A stretch of 64,000 nucleotides of DNA from Blastococcus aurantiacus (lineage in GTDB: Bacteria; Actinomycetota; Actinomycetes; Mycobacteriales; Geodermatophilaceae): NCBI RefSeq assembly GCF_900102425.1, contig NZ_FNBT01000011.1, positions 62,001 to 126,000 of the forward strand. The letters run 5' to 3'. The position numbers and the translations under genes are program-made. Every line of letters begins with the position of its first letter. The stretch's first letter is position 1. The notes below the pieces were generated by a model, which was not told where the DNA came from, searched no databases, and saw nothing but the letters and a program-made list of their open reading frames with translations. Of the stretch, positions 51,554 through 62,588 are shown piece by piece.

Positions 51554-52282
51554 TCAGCCCGGCCGGCGGGCGAGGACCACGTACTCCGCCCCGGGCCGGT
51601 CGGGCGCGTCCCGGACGTCGTCGACCACGAGACCCGCCGACCGCACCGCGTCGGAGAGCTCCTCGAGGCTGCGGAACCGGAGCGTCGAGTCCGAGGTCAG
51701 CACCGCACCGTCGACCTCGAAGAGGAAGCTCCAGCGGAACGAGACCACGTCCTCCCGCACGTCGGTGACCTCCACCCAGGTCCGGACGGGCCCGGCGCCC
51801 GGGACGACGGCGCGGGTGAGCGACCGCTCGCGGTCCCAGGCCAGCCAGGCCTGCCGCTCGGGCCGGCGGCTTCCGAAGACGAGCCGGCCACCCGGCCGCA
51901 ACGCCGCCCGGGTCGCGCCCAGCGTGGCGGCCCACGCGCCGTCGTCGAGGAACACCTGCGCCACGTTGGCGGTCATGGTGACGAGGTCCACCTGCACCGG
52001 CGGCAGCGACGAGGCCTCGCCGTGCACCCACCGCACCCGCTCGGAGCCAGGCTTGCGCCGGGCGACGTCGAGCGAGGCCGCGGCCGGATCCACGCCGATG
52101 ACCTCGATCCCCCGGGCGGCCAGCAGGCAGGCGAAGGTCCCGGTGCCGCAGCCGATGTCGAGGACCGACCGCACACCGGGTTCCTCGGCGAGCGCGAGGT
52201 AGGGCTGGAGATCGTCGCGGGGGCCGTCGAAGGCGTCGTAGATTGCCGCCAACCGCGGCTCGGCGAAGATCGCGTCGGTCAC
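51554..52282 (-). CDS. Class I SAM-dependent methyltransferase
   Basis: The 242-residue protein has motif I SVLDIGCGTGTFACLLAARG, an acidic end to strand 2 (VIGVDPAAASL), and motif IV VDLVTMTANVAQVF. A C-terminal beta extension follows (VEVTDVREDVVSFRWSF). The substrate is unknown, probably a small molecule. GTG 52282 overlaps the stop of the DinB gene (52279-52282), so both are translated from one transcript. Confidence 0.9.
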   Translation of the reverse strand: MTDAIFAEPRLAAIYDAFDGPRDDLQPYLALAEEPGVRSVLDIGCGTGTFACLLAARGIEVIGVDPAAASLDVARRKPGSERVRWVHGEASSLPPVQVDLVTMTANVAQVFLDDGAWAATLGATRAALRPGGRLVFGSRRPERQAWLAWDRERSLTRAVVPGAGPVRTWVEVTDVREDVVSFRWSFLFEVDGAVLTSDSTLRFRSLEELSDAVRSAGLVVDDVRDAPDRPGAEYVVLARRPG

Positions 52283-52887
52283 CGGCCCTGCGTGCGGCCC
52301 CCGGCAGCCTCCGCCACGCGCTGGAGCCTCTCCCGGTAGTCCGCCCACCAGACCGCGTCGCGCTCGGGCAGGTTGTCGCCGACGCCCTGGTTGCCCACCG
52401 ACCCGTCGATCAGCTCGCGGACGATGTCGGCGTGCCCGGCGTGCCGGTGGGTCTCTCCGATGACGTGCACGAGCACCCGGTGCAGGGTCACCTCCGGGCG
52501 CGACCACCAGGGCACCCGGCCCTGCGCGTCGAGGGGCAGCTCCTCGACCGTGGCGTCCGTCAGCGCCCACGCGCGGCGGTAGAGGCCGACGACGTCGTCC
52601 CGGGTCTCCTCCGCCGTCGCCCACATGTCGGAGTTCGGCTCCCCCTCCTCGGCCATCCAGGCCTCGACCTCGGGCACGCGGCGGCCGAAGACCGGGCCGA
52701 AGTAGCCCATCTCCACGAACGACAGGTGCTTGAGCAGCCCCAGGAGATTGGTCCCGGTCGGCGTGAGGGGGCGGCGGAGGTCGTACTCCGAGAGGCCGTC
52801 GAGCTTGAACATCAGGACGTCCCGGCCCTCCTGCAGGTACGTGCGCAGGTCGGCCTTGGCGTCGTCGTCAGCGGTCACGGCCGACAC
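52279..52887 (-). CDS. DinB/DUF664 family protein
   Basis: This 202-residue four-helix DinB-like protein has LLGLLKHLSFVEMGYFG with the first His, and HRVLVHVIGETHRHAGHADIVRELIDG with the His cluster expected to hold a divalent metal. It is more complete than its paralogue at 2427-2903. The group includes mycothiol-dependent transferases; its substrate is unknown here. Confidence 0.87.
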   Translation of the reverse strand: MSAVTADDDAKADLRTYLQEGRDVLMFKLDGLSEYDLRRPLTPTGTNLLGLLKHLSFVEMGYFGPVFGRRVPEVEAWMAEEGEPNSDMWATAEETRDDVVGLYRRAWALTDATVEELPLDAQGRVPWWSRPEVTLHRVLVHVIGETHRHAGHADIVRELIDGSVGNQGVGDNLPERDAVWWADYRERLQRVAEAAGGRTQGR

Positions 52888-52941
52888 CGTCGCACGCGGG
52901 TGCGACGGCGTCGACCGGGTTGTCCCGGCGGCGTCGGCGGC

Positions 52942-55986
<3,045 letters not shown>

Positions 55987-56322
55987 TGCAAGAACGCTAC
56001 CAGCGGGCGCCGAGCCGCCCGGCGGCTGCAACAGGCGTCACAGTGGCCCCGACGACCGTCCCCGGGGCCTACCGCTGAACCCAGGCAACCCACGACCACG
56101 GCCCGCCTGGGTCACCGAGGTTCACCGGTCCCGACGAGCGGGGGCCCGGAGGGTCCCCCGAGGAGCGGACAGGCCGGCAGCCGAAGACGCCGGGACGTGA
56201 GCCGCCCCGCGAGGCCGGTCCGACGAGGCGGGCCCGGAGGGTCCCCGAGGAGGAGCCGGGGATGGGCTCAACGCAGACGGGGCACGGCACGTGGCCGCGG
56301 TGCGGTCCGGAGGACCGCGAAA
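55987..56322. other. 336-bp gap between gcvP and the MerR gene
   Basis: It holds the gcvP -10 box (minus-strand TAGCGT, 55994-55999) and a 40-bp imperfect direct repeat (56125-56165 and 56215-56252). I looked for a glycine riboswitch upstream of gcvP and did not find its conserved core. Confidence 0.6.
56125..56252. repeat. Imperfect 40-bp direct repeat
   Basis: Copy 1 (56125-56165, 41 bp) and copy 2 (56215-56252, 38 bp) share the core GGCCCGGAGGGTCCC region and the ends CCGGTCC and CCGAGGAG, differing by about four single-base gaps. The copies are 90 bp apart, start to start, and lie outside genes. Confidence 0.75.
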
Positions 56323-56892
56323 TCACATGGCGCGGCGGCGGCGGCGCAGGGAGAGCTCGTCGTCCGCGGTGGCCATCGGGGCACCGTCGAGACGCTCGGC
56401 CGGCAGCTCGGCGAGCTCGCCGGACAGCTCGCGCAGGGCGCCGGAGACGGCGATGCCGAAGACGCCCTGGCCGCCGGCGAGCAGGTCGACGACCTCCTCG
56501 GCGGAGGTGCACTCGTAGACCGTGGCGCCGTCGGAGAAGAGCGTGACGTTGGCGAGGTCCTTGATGCCGCGGTTGCGCAGGTGGTCGACGGCCTTGCGGA
56601 TGTTCTGCAGGGAGACGCCGGTGTCCAGGAGCCGCTTGACGACCTTGAGGACGAGGATGTCGCGGAAGGAGTACAGGCGCTGGGTCCCCGAGCCGGTGGC
56701 GCTGCGCACCGAGGGGGCGACGAGCCCGGTGCGGGCCCAGTAGTCGAGCTGCCGGTAGGTGATGCCCGCAGCGGCGCAGGCGGTCGGGCCGCGGTAGCCG
56801 ACCAGGTCGGTGTCGACCTCGTCGTACGCGGGAGCCCCGACTGCGGCGTCGCTGAAGAGCTGACCCTGGGAGCCCTTGTCCTGGTCGCTCAC
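56323..56892 (-). CDS. MerR-family regulator (Rv1830/McdR-like)
   Basis: This 189-residue DNA-binding protein has a winged HTH GYRGPTACAAAGITYRQLDYWARTGLVAP with the linked RLYSFRDILVLKVVKRLLDTGVSL, and a C-terminal half (ATVYECTSAEEVVDLLAGGQGVFGIAVSGAL) that is not a classic metal site. Its place between gcvP and the bifunctional nuclease gene identifies it with Rv1830, a cell-division regulator in mycobacteria. GTG 56892 follows GAGGAGGACG. Its promoter is at 57012-57040. Confidence 0.88.
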   Translation of the reverse strand: MSDQDKGSQGQLFSDAAVGAPAYDEVDTDLVGYRGPTACAAAGITYRQLDYWARTGLVAPSVRSATGSGTQRLYSFRDILVLKVVKRLLDTGVSLQNIRKAVDHLRNRGIKDLANVTLFSDGATVYECTSAEEVVDLLAGGQGVFGIAVSGALRELSGELAELPAERLDGAPMATADDELSLRRRRRAM

Positions 56893-57011
56893 GTCGGCGT
56901 CCTCCTCTGTCCCGTCCCGCTCGCACGGTCCGGGTCGACGGCTGGTCACCCCGGCCGCCGACTCTGGACTGCAGCCACCGACCTCAGATGTCACACCGTT
57001 GTTGTTCGCCG

Positions 57012-57040
57012 ACCGTAAGCCGGGCCCGGGGGCCGGTCAA
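57012..57040 (-). promoter_or_regulatory. Promoter TTGACC-N17-TACGGT of the MerR gene
   Basis: On the minus strand the -35 TTGACC (57035-57040) and -10 TACGGT (57012-57017) are separated by exactly 17 bp. The leader of about 110 nt contains TGTGACATCTGAGGTCGG, a candidate binding site for regulation of this gene. Confidence 0.7.
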
Positions 57041-57158
57041 CTGAGCGGGGCGGCGTGTCGCACCGGTCATCATTTCGAGTGGAGGACACCTGGGGTGCTG
57101 CCGATCATCAACACTTGCCGAGGATGTGGCGGCTGGGTCGGGTGGTGCGTCCTGTGAT

Positions 57159-57659
57159 CTAGGCGGGACCACCGGAGCCGCCGCCCGAACCCGAGCCCGC
57201 GCCGAAGTCCTCCGGCGAGATCTGGTCGAGGAACTCGCGGAACTTCTCGACCTCGTCCTCCTGCTCGTCGGGGATCTCGATCCCGACCTCGTCGAGCAGG
57301 TCGTCGGCACCGAAGATCGGCGCGCCGGTCCGCACCGCGAGGGCGACCGCGTCCGACGGTCGCGCGCTGACCACCCGCTCCTCGCCGAGGAGCAGCTCGG
57401 CGATGTAGATGCCGTCGCGCATCTCGGTGATGTGCACCGCCTCGAGCTCGGCGCCCAGGGCGGTGATCACCTCGCGGAGCAGGTCGTGGGTCATGGGCCG
57501 CGCCGGGCGCACACCCTGCTGCTCGAACGCGATGGCCGCGGCCTCGACCGCACCGATCCAGATCGGCAGGTAGCGCTCCCCCTGCGTCTCCTTGAGCAGC
57601 AGGATCGGCTGGTTCCCGGGCAGCTCCACCCGGACGCCGACGACTCGAAGCTCCTGCAC
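57159..57659 (-). CDS. Bifunctional nuclease domain protein (DUF151, Rv1829-like)
   Basis: This 166-residue BFN-family protein has LRVVGVRVELPGNQPILLLKE, LPIWIGAVEAAAIAFEQQG, the ITEMRDGIYIAELLL strand and ARPSDAVALAVRTGAPIF, which are the family hallmarks. Plant and cyanobacterial-type members have nuclease activity or bind RNA polymerase complexes; the role in actinobacteria is not established. It ends in a Gly/Ser tail. It is conserved between the two MerR genes. Confidence 0.9.
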   Translation of the reverse strand: MQELRVVGVRVELPGNQPILLLKETQGERYLPIWIGAVEAAAIAFEQQGVRPARPMTHDLLREVITALGAELEAVHITEMRDGIYIAELLLGEERVVSARPSDAVALAVRTGAPIFGADDLLDEVGIEIPDEQEDEVEKFREFLDQISPEDFGAGSGSGGGSGGPA

Positions 57660-57742
57660 GGTACGGCTCCCTCGGCTGCGGGCGGATCAGGGCGGATCAG
57701 GGCGGCGGCGGGACGACGACCCCGCGTCAACGGTACGCCCGG

Positions 57743-58477
57743 TCAGGGACGCAGGAGATCCCGGAGCCGCGCTTCCAGCAGCGCGGTGTGCAGCTGCGCG
57801 GAGAGGCCCGCCAGCTCGCGCAGCTTCTCCGTGGCCCGGGCACGGGCCTCCTCCGAGCGCGCCCGCAGGACCGGCGCGACGAGCTGCTCCACGAGGCCGG
57901 CCTCGCGCTCCACGCCGCTGCGGTAGACGCGCAGGTGGCGCGGTTCGATGCCGTGCCGGGCCAGGCCGGCCGCGGCGCGGGCGACGGCGAGGTCGGCCAC
58001 CGGGTGCCGGCCGTCGGCGTCGGTCGCGAGCAGGCCGAACTGCACGCAGTCGGCGAGCTGCTCCGGTTCCAGCCCGGCGGCGCGGGCGAACTGGTCCGGC
58101 GTGAGGGGCGCCGCCTCGCCGTCCTCGTTGCCGGGTGCGGGCGGGGGCGTGGTCGCCGGCGCCGACGTGCCCGGGATCGGCTCGCCCCGGTCGAGCGCCT
58201 CGAGGTGGTCCTTGATGACCCGCAGGGGCAGGTAGTGATCGCGCTGGGCCGTCAGGACGTAGCGCAGCCGGCTGACGTCGGCCCGGGAGAACTTCCGGTA
58301 GCCCGACGGGGTGCGCTGCGGGTGCACCAGGTCCTCGGACTCGAGGTAGCGGATCTTGCTGATCGTCACGTCGGGGAAGTCGTCGCGAAGAACAGCCAGC
58401 ACCTCGCCGATGGTGAGGCGGGGCGTGTGCTGATCGGCGGCGTCCCCGAGCGCGCTCTCGCGCTCGGGCACGCCCAC
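57743..58477 (-). CDS. MerR-family regulator (Rv1828-like)
   Basis: This 244-residue regulator has the HTH LTIGEVLAVLRDDFPDVTISKIRYLESEDLVHPQRTPSGYRKFSRADVSRLRYVL, followed by a linker with Pro/Thr repeats and a C-terminal helical domain (FARAAGLEPEQLADCVQFGLL) unlike metal-sensing MerR proteins. GTG 58477 shares one base with the stop codon of garA, so the two genes are translated together. Confidence 0.92.
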   Translation of the reverse strand: MGVPERESALGDAADQHTPRLTIGEVLAVLRDDFPDVTISKIRYLESEDLVHPQRTPSGYRKFSRADVSRLRYVLTAQRDHYLPLRVIKDHLEALDRGEPIPGTSAPATTPPPAPGNEDGEAAPLTPDQFARAAGLEPEQLADCVQFGLLATDADGRHPVADLAVARAAAGLARHGIEPRHLRVYRSGVEREAGLVEQLVAPVLRARSEEARARATEKLRELAGLSAQLHTALLEARLRDLLRP

Positions 58478-58998
58478 TAGCGAGCGGCCGGCTCGCCGGT
58501 CCGCGGACCGGTCAGGTACACGAGGCGGAACTTGCCGATCTGCACCTCGTCGCCCCCGGCCAGGGTGGCGACGTCGACCGGCTCGCGGTTCACGTAGGTG
58601 CCGTTGAGGCTGCCGACGTCGTGCACCGAGAAGCCCCCGCCCTCGCGGTGGAACTCCACGTGCCGGCGGCTGACCGTGACGTCATCGAGGAAGATGTCGC
58701 TGTCGGGGTGGCGCCCGGCGGTCGTGACGTCCTGGTCGAGCAGGAAGCGGCTGCCCGCGTTCGGGCCGCGCTTGACCACGAGCAGGGCCGACCCGGCGGG
58801 GAGGGACTCGACGGCACCGGCGTGGGCATCGGCAGCGGATTCCGGCGTCGCCTCCGGCTGCTCGCCGGAGTCCTCGCCGCCGACCTTCGGGATCACGCTG
58901 GTCGACTCGCCGATGCGCTCCGGGGAGAGCGCCGAGCCGCACTGCGCGCAGAAGCGACTGCCCTCGGGGTTCTCGTGTCCACATCGAGTGCAGTGCAC
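58477..58998 (-). CDS. garA: FHA-domain metabolic regulator GarA with N-terminal zinc ribbon
   Basis: This 173-residue protein has an FHA domain (about residues 75-165: HPDSDIFLDDVTVSRRHVEF and GSLNGTYVNREPV) that is almost identical to mycobacterial GarA, which inhibits or activates TCA-cycle and glutamate enzymes depending on phosphorylation by Ser/Thr kinases. The N-terminal phospho-motif reads GESTSVIPK rather than ETTSVF. Before it lies a zinc ribbon, CTRCGHENPEGSRFCAQCGS, absent from the M. tuberculosis protein as I recall it. GTG 58998 has GGAGGAGACG upstream. Confidence 0.94.
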   Translation of the reverse strand: MHCTRCGHENPEGSRFCAQCGSALSPERIGESTSVIPKVGGEDSGEQPEATPESAADAHAGAVESLPAGSALLVVKRGPNAGSRFLLDQDVTTAGRHPDSDIFLDDVTVSRRHVEFHREGGGFSVHDVGSLNGTYVNREPVDVATLAGGDEVQIGKFRLVYLTGPRTGEPAAR

Positions 58999-59239
58999 GT
59001 TGCGTCTCCTCCGGTACGAGGGGCGTCGCCGCGGGCCTGGACGGGCCGCGGGCGGCCGGCGGTCGAGGGGCCGGTCGGCCCGTCGTGTGTCGGCCACCGC
59101 GGGTGCGGCGGGCCGTGGTCATGGAACCAGCGGTCGACCCGAGGGTCAACCGCACGTGCAGGGTCGGGGTTCGGCGCTGCGCGGCTGGTCACCGGCGACT
59201 CCGTGCCCCGTCGCGATCATAGTGAGCGGCATGCGGTCC

Positions 59240-59257
59240 GGCCCCGCAGGCGGGGCC
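59240..59257 (-). terminator. Hairpin after gcvH
   Basis: The 8-bp perfect GC-rich arms GGCCCCGC and GCGGGGCC enclose a 2-nt loop directly after the gcvH stop on the minus strand. The remaining gap to garA (59000-59239) holds an AT-rich TATGAT on the minus strand (59217-59222 region) that may be the garA -10 box. Confidence 0.55.
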
Positions 59258-59258
59258 G

Positions 59259-59681
59259 TCAGGAGCCGTCGACCAGCGCCTGGTAGGCCGCGGCGTCCAG
59301 CAGCGCACCGATCGGGTCGCCGCCCTCGCCGGGCACGCTGATCTCGACGAGCCAGCCGGCTCCGTAGGGATCGGCGTTGATCATCTCGGGTGTGTCGGCC
59401 AGGGCGTCGTTGACCGCGGCCACGACGCCGGCGACGGGGGCGTAGACGTCGGACACCGACTTGGTGGACTCCACCTCGCCCATCGGCGTCCCCGGACCCA
59501 CCTCGTCGCCCACGGAGGGCAGCTGCACGAAGACGATGTCCCCCAGGGCGTCCTGGGCGTGGTCGGTGATGCCGACGCGGACGATGGTCCCTGCTTCCGC
59601 AGTGGTCCCCGTGCCGTCGGTGCCCTGCACCAGCGCCCACTCGTGCTGGTCGGTGTAACGGCGGTCGTCAGGCGTGCTCAT
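59259..59681 (-). CDS. gcvH: Glycine cleavage system H protein
   Basis: This 140-residue lipoyl-carrier protein shuttles the aminomethyl group between P, T and L proteins. It has [12 protein letters not shown] at the start, the lipoylation Lys in [19 protein letters not shown], and [27 protein letters not shown] at the end. About ten residues longer than usual because of the insert [12 protein letters not shown]. The ATG at 59681 lacks a clear ribosome binding site. Confidence 0.96.
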   Translation of the reverse strand: MSTPDDRRYTDQHEWALVQGTDGTGTTAEAGTIVRVGITDHAQDALGDIVFVQLPSVGDEVGPGTPMGEVESTKSVSDVYAPVAGVVAAVNDALADTPEMINADPYGAGWLVEISVPGEGGDPIGALLDAAAYQALVDGS

Positions 59682-59722
59682 GCAGCAGTCTCCATCGGGG
59701 TGGGGGGCACCGGGGTCCTTCT

Positions 59723-60601
59723 TCAGTCGTCGGTGTCGGGCGCAGCGTATTGAGCGTCCGGGAGCGGCCGCAACGCGTCGACGACGAGGTCGTACTCCTG
59801 CGTGATCTCGACCGAGCCCCCGCGGCCGCCCACCGCCTGCACCACTCCCCCGGGGATGTTGAGCGCCGTCTCCATGTCCTGCGGGGAGCCGAGGACGAGC
59901 ACCTCGTACGGGGCGGTGATGGGCCGGCCGTCGATGAGCAGCGCCCCGGGGACGCCGGTCACCGCGGTGCTCAGGCCGACGCGGACGCCGTCGAACTGCA
60001 TGGTCTCCGCCCCGGCTCCGCGCAGCTCCTGGATCACGTCGAGCAGGTCGGTGACCCGCAGCTCGTCGTCCGGGTCGCGGATCGTCAGGCGCAGCCCGGG
60101 TCCCACGGCGGGGGCGGTGCCGTTGAGGACGGCGAGGGACGCCTCCCGGGTCCGCGCCTCCTCCAGCGCCGAGGCGGTCTCGCTGTCGGAGCTGGTGAGC
60201 TGGCGCAGGGCGCTGCGCTGGTCGGCGATGAGCTCACGCAGCCGGACACCGCGGGAGCTGACCTCGTCGACGATGCGGACGAGGTCCTCCTCCCGCGCCC
60301 CGGCGAGCACCTGCTCGTCGTCGGAGTTGCGCACCTGCACGGTGAAGGCGAAGCCCAGCAGCAGGGTGAGGACGCCGATCAGCACGGCAGCCGGCAGGTC
60401 CCGGCGGCGTCCGGGAGCCACCCCTCCCCCGGTCGAGTCCTCGGTGGCCGACTTCTCGGTGGCCGGGCCATCGACGACCGCGTCGTCGGCGGCCGTGTCC
60501 TCGGTGGCCGGGCCATCGACGACCGCGTCGTCGGCGGCAGGCTCCCCGGTGACGGGGTCGTCCCCCGCCGCGGGCGGGTCGACCGGCGGGTCGGTGGTCA
60601 T
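59723..60601 (-). CDS. DUF881 membrane protein (Rv1825-like)
   Basis: This 292-residue protein has an acidic disordered N-terminus (about residues 1-65) containing two copies of a 15-residue repeat, one membrane helix ([22 protein letters not shown]), a coiled coil ([22 protein letters not shown]) and an outer DUF881 domain ([40 protein letters not shown]). The family is linked to division and envelope genes but has no known activity. ATG 60601 overlaps the stop of the small basic protein gene. Confidence 0.88.
   Translation of the reverse strand: MTTDPPVDPPAAGDDPVTGEPAADDAVVDGPATEDTAADDAVVDGPATEKSATEDSTGGGVAPGRRRDLPAAVLIGVLTLLLGFAFTVQVRNSDDEQVLAGAREEDLVRIVDEVSSRGVRLRELIADQRSALRQLTSSDSETASALEEARTREASLAVLNGTAPAVGPGLRLTIRDPDDELRVTDLLDVIQELRGAGAETMQFDGVRVGLSTAVTGVPGALLIDGRPITAPYEVLVLGSPQDMETALNIPGGVVQAVGGRGGSVEITQEYDLVVDALRPLPDAQYAAPDTDD
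60456..60538 (-). repeat. 45-bp tandem duplication in the DUF881 gene
   Basis: Two identical 38-bp blocks (60456-60493 and 60501-60538) have a period of 45 bp and encode [12 protein letters not shown] twice in the cytosolic tail. The reading frame is kept. Confidence 0.85.
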
Positions 60602-60930
60602 GCCCGGAAGACGTGGCGCCGGATGGCTGCGGCGTTGCCGAAGATGCGGATGCCGAGGACGACGACGACGGCGGTCGACAGCTGCGCGCCCACCCCGAGC
60701 TGGTCGCCGAGGAAGACGATGAGCGCGGCGACGACGACGTTGGAGACGAACGAGATGACGAAGACCTTGGCGTCGAAGATCCCGTCCAGCCGGGCGCGGA
60801 AGCCGCCGAACACCGCGTCGAGCGCCGCGACCACCGCGATGGGCAGGTAGGGCTGCAGCCACAGCGGGACGGTGGGGTCGAGCAGCAGGCCGAGCAGGAC
60901 GCCGGCCACCAGGCCGAGGATCGGGATCAC
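60598..60930 (-). CDS. sbp: Small basic protein (DUF1290, Rv1824-like)
   Basis: This 110-residue membrane protein has three to four helices and the family motifs IPILGLVAGVLLGLLLDPTVPLWLQPYLPIAVVAALDAVFGGFRARLDGIFDAKVFVISFVSN and FLGDQLGVGAQLSTAVVVVLGIRIF, summarised here in two spans. It always lies between two DUF881 genes. Its function is unknown; it may form a complex with them. Confidence 0.9.
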   Translation of the reverse strand: MIPILGLVAGVLLGLLLDPTVPLWLQPYLPIAVVAALDAVFGGFRARLDGIFDAKVFVISFVSNVVVAALIVFLGDQLGVGAQLSTAVVVVLGIRIFGNAAAIRRHVFRA

Positions 60931-60933
60931 GGG

Positions 60934-61845
60934 TCAGTCTCCGGTCGCGGGGTCGGTCGGCGGAACGGCGGGCTCGTCGGGCACCGGCTGGGCCGCGCGC
61001 AGCTCGGGGGTGCTGGCTGCGGGCAGGCTCAGGTCGTCCTCGCGCGAGAAGTCGAAGCGCAGCCCGTAGGTCTCCTCGATGAGGGCGAGCGAGGCCACCT
61101 CGGGACTGGAGAGGAAGCCGCTGGACAGGGTCTCCGGGTCGCCGATGGCGCTGACCTCGTAGGGGTTGGTCACCGGGCGGAAGTCGACCAGCACGGCCTC
61201 GCCGGCGAACCGGATCGCGCTGGTGGGGCCCAGGCGCTGGCCGTTGATGCTGATCGCCTCGGCACCGGCTGCCCACAGCGCGTTGACGACCAGCTGCAGG
61301 TCGCCGTCGCGGACCCGTCCGCGGACGTCGCCCTCGTCGCCCCCGCCGACCGGGTCGTCGTCCGCGTCGGACCCGGCGTTGGCCAGGGTGACGAGCAGGC
61401 CGGGGCCCTCGACCGGCAGCGCGGCCGCACCCGCCTCCGCGCGGGCCAGCGCATCGAGCGCCCGCTGCCCGGTCGTGGAGGACGCGAGCAGCTCGTCCCG
61501 GGCGCGGGTGACCTCCGCCCGCAGCTCCTCCAGCTCGGCGGCCAGCTCGTCGCTGGCGTCGGACTCGGTCCGGATGTCGGCGACGAGGGCGGCGCGGATC
61601 TCCTGCCGGCCCTGCACGCGCGCGGCGGCCTGGTCGTAGGTGACCGCGGCGAGCACCCCGGCCACGACCAGCGTCAGCGCCACCAGCACGGCTCCGCGCC
61701 GGCGACGCCCCCCTGCCGCCGGACCCCGTGCGGCCCGCGCCTCCGCGGCCTGCGCGTACGCCGGATCGAGGGTCTCGGCCAGCACGTCGTCGAGCAGCGA
61801 GGCGCCGAGGGAGCGCGGGCCTCCCCCGGGAGGTCGAGCGGTCAC
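60934..61845 (-). CDS. DUF881 membrane protein (Rv1823-like)
   Basis: The 303-residue protein has a soluble N-terminus (LLDDVLAETLDPAYAQAAEA), one helix (GAVLVALTLVVAGVLAAVTY), a long coiled coil (ESDASDELAAELEELRAEV) and an outer DUF881 domain with LWAAGAEAISINGQRLGPTSAIRFAG. GTG 61845 overlaps the pgsA stop by 4 nt. It is a paralogue of the gene at 59723. Confidence 0.89.
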   Translation of the reverse strand: MTARPPGGGPRSLGASLLDDVLAETLDPAYAQAAEARAARGPAAGGRRRRGAVLVALTLVVAGVLAAVTYDQAAARVQGRQEIRAALVADIRTESDASDELAAELEELRAEVTRARDELLASSTTGQRALDALARAEAGAAALPVEGPGLLVTLANAGSDADDDPVGGGDEGDVRGRVRDGDLQLVVNALWAAGAEAISINGQRLGPTSAIRFAGEAVLVDFRPVTNPYEVSAIGDPETLSSGFLSSPEVASLALIEETYGLRFDFSREDDLSLPAASTPELRAAQPVPDEPAVPPTDPATGD

Positions 61846-62498
61846 GGCACCGCGGCCGCGGCAGCGGCCCGTTCGGCCCGGACGATGCCGACGACCTGGA
61901 CGACGTAGAAGGCGCCGGCCAGGAGGTAGAGGGCCGTCCCCCAGATGGTGAAGGCCCACGCGAAGGGCTCGATGGCCGTGGCGAACCAGCCGGTGCCGTC
62001 GGCGAGCATCAGCCCCGGGAAGGCGTACAGGAGCAGGAAGGTCGCCGCCTTGCCGAGGTAGTGCACCTGCAGCGGCGGGTAGCCGTACCGGCGCAGGACG
62101 AGCAGCCCGATGCCCAGGACGAGCTCGCGGCCCAGGAGCAGCGCGACCATCCAGACCGGCGCGATGTCGCGCAGCGCCAGCGCGACGAGCGTGCAGACGA
62201 TGTAGAGCCGGTCGGCCGCCGGGTCCAGCAGCGCGCCCAGGCGGCTGCTCTGGTCCAGCCAGCGGGCGAGCTTGCCGTCGGCCCAGTCGGTGATGCCGGA
62301 GATCATCAGGACGATCACGGCCCAGCCGTCGGCCTCCGGCCCCAGCAGCAGCCAGAGGAACAGCGGCACGCCCAGCAGACGCAGCACCGACAGCGCGTTG
62401 GGCAGCGTCCAGACCCGGTCCGGGAGCTCGTCCCGTCCCACGGGACCGGCGCCGTGCGCCGCCGTCGTCTCGGCCGACGGCCCGTTCGACGACGTCAC
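61842..62498 (-). CDS. pgsA: CDP-alcohol phosphatidyltransferase (PgsA-like)
   Basis: This 218-residue membrane enzyme has the CDP-alcohol phosphotransferase motif D-x2-DG-x2-AR-x8-G-x3-D-x3-D, seen as DWADGKLAR, LGALLDPAADR. About five helices follow. It probably makes phosphatidylglycerol phosphate or cardiolipin from CDP-diacylglycerol; the M. tuberculosis counterpart here is PgsA2. The start codon has GGAGGG upstream and TAGCCT (minus strand, about 62530-62535) as a likely -10 box. Confidence 0.92.
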   Translation of the reverse strand: MTSSNGPSAETTAAHGAGPVGRDELPDRVWTLPNALSVLRLLGVPLFLWLLLGPEADGWAVIVLMISGITDWADGKLARWLDQSSRLGALLDPAADRLYIVCTLVALALRDIAPVWMVALLLGRELVLGIGLLVLRRYGYPPLQVHYLGKAATFLLLYAFPGLMLADGTGWFATAIEPFAWAFTIWGTALYLLAGAFYVVQVVGIVRAERAAAAAAVP

Positions 62499-62588
62499 GA
62501 TCCCTCCAGCCCGCTGTTCACCCTGCCCAGAGGCTAGCGGCCCGTCGGCACCTGCCGGTCGCCGACGCTCGGGGCGGTGGCGGCACCA

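Noticed and set aside
55987-56322. Glycine riboswitch upstream of gcvP
   Set aside because: The conserved aptamer core is not visible, and the -10 box seven bases from the start leaves no room for a leader RNA.
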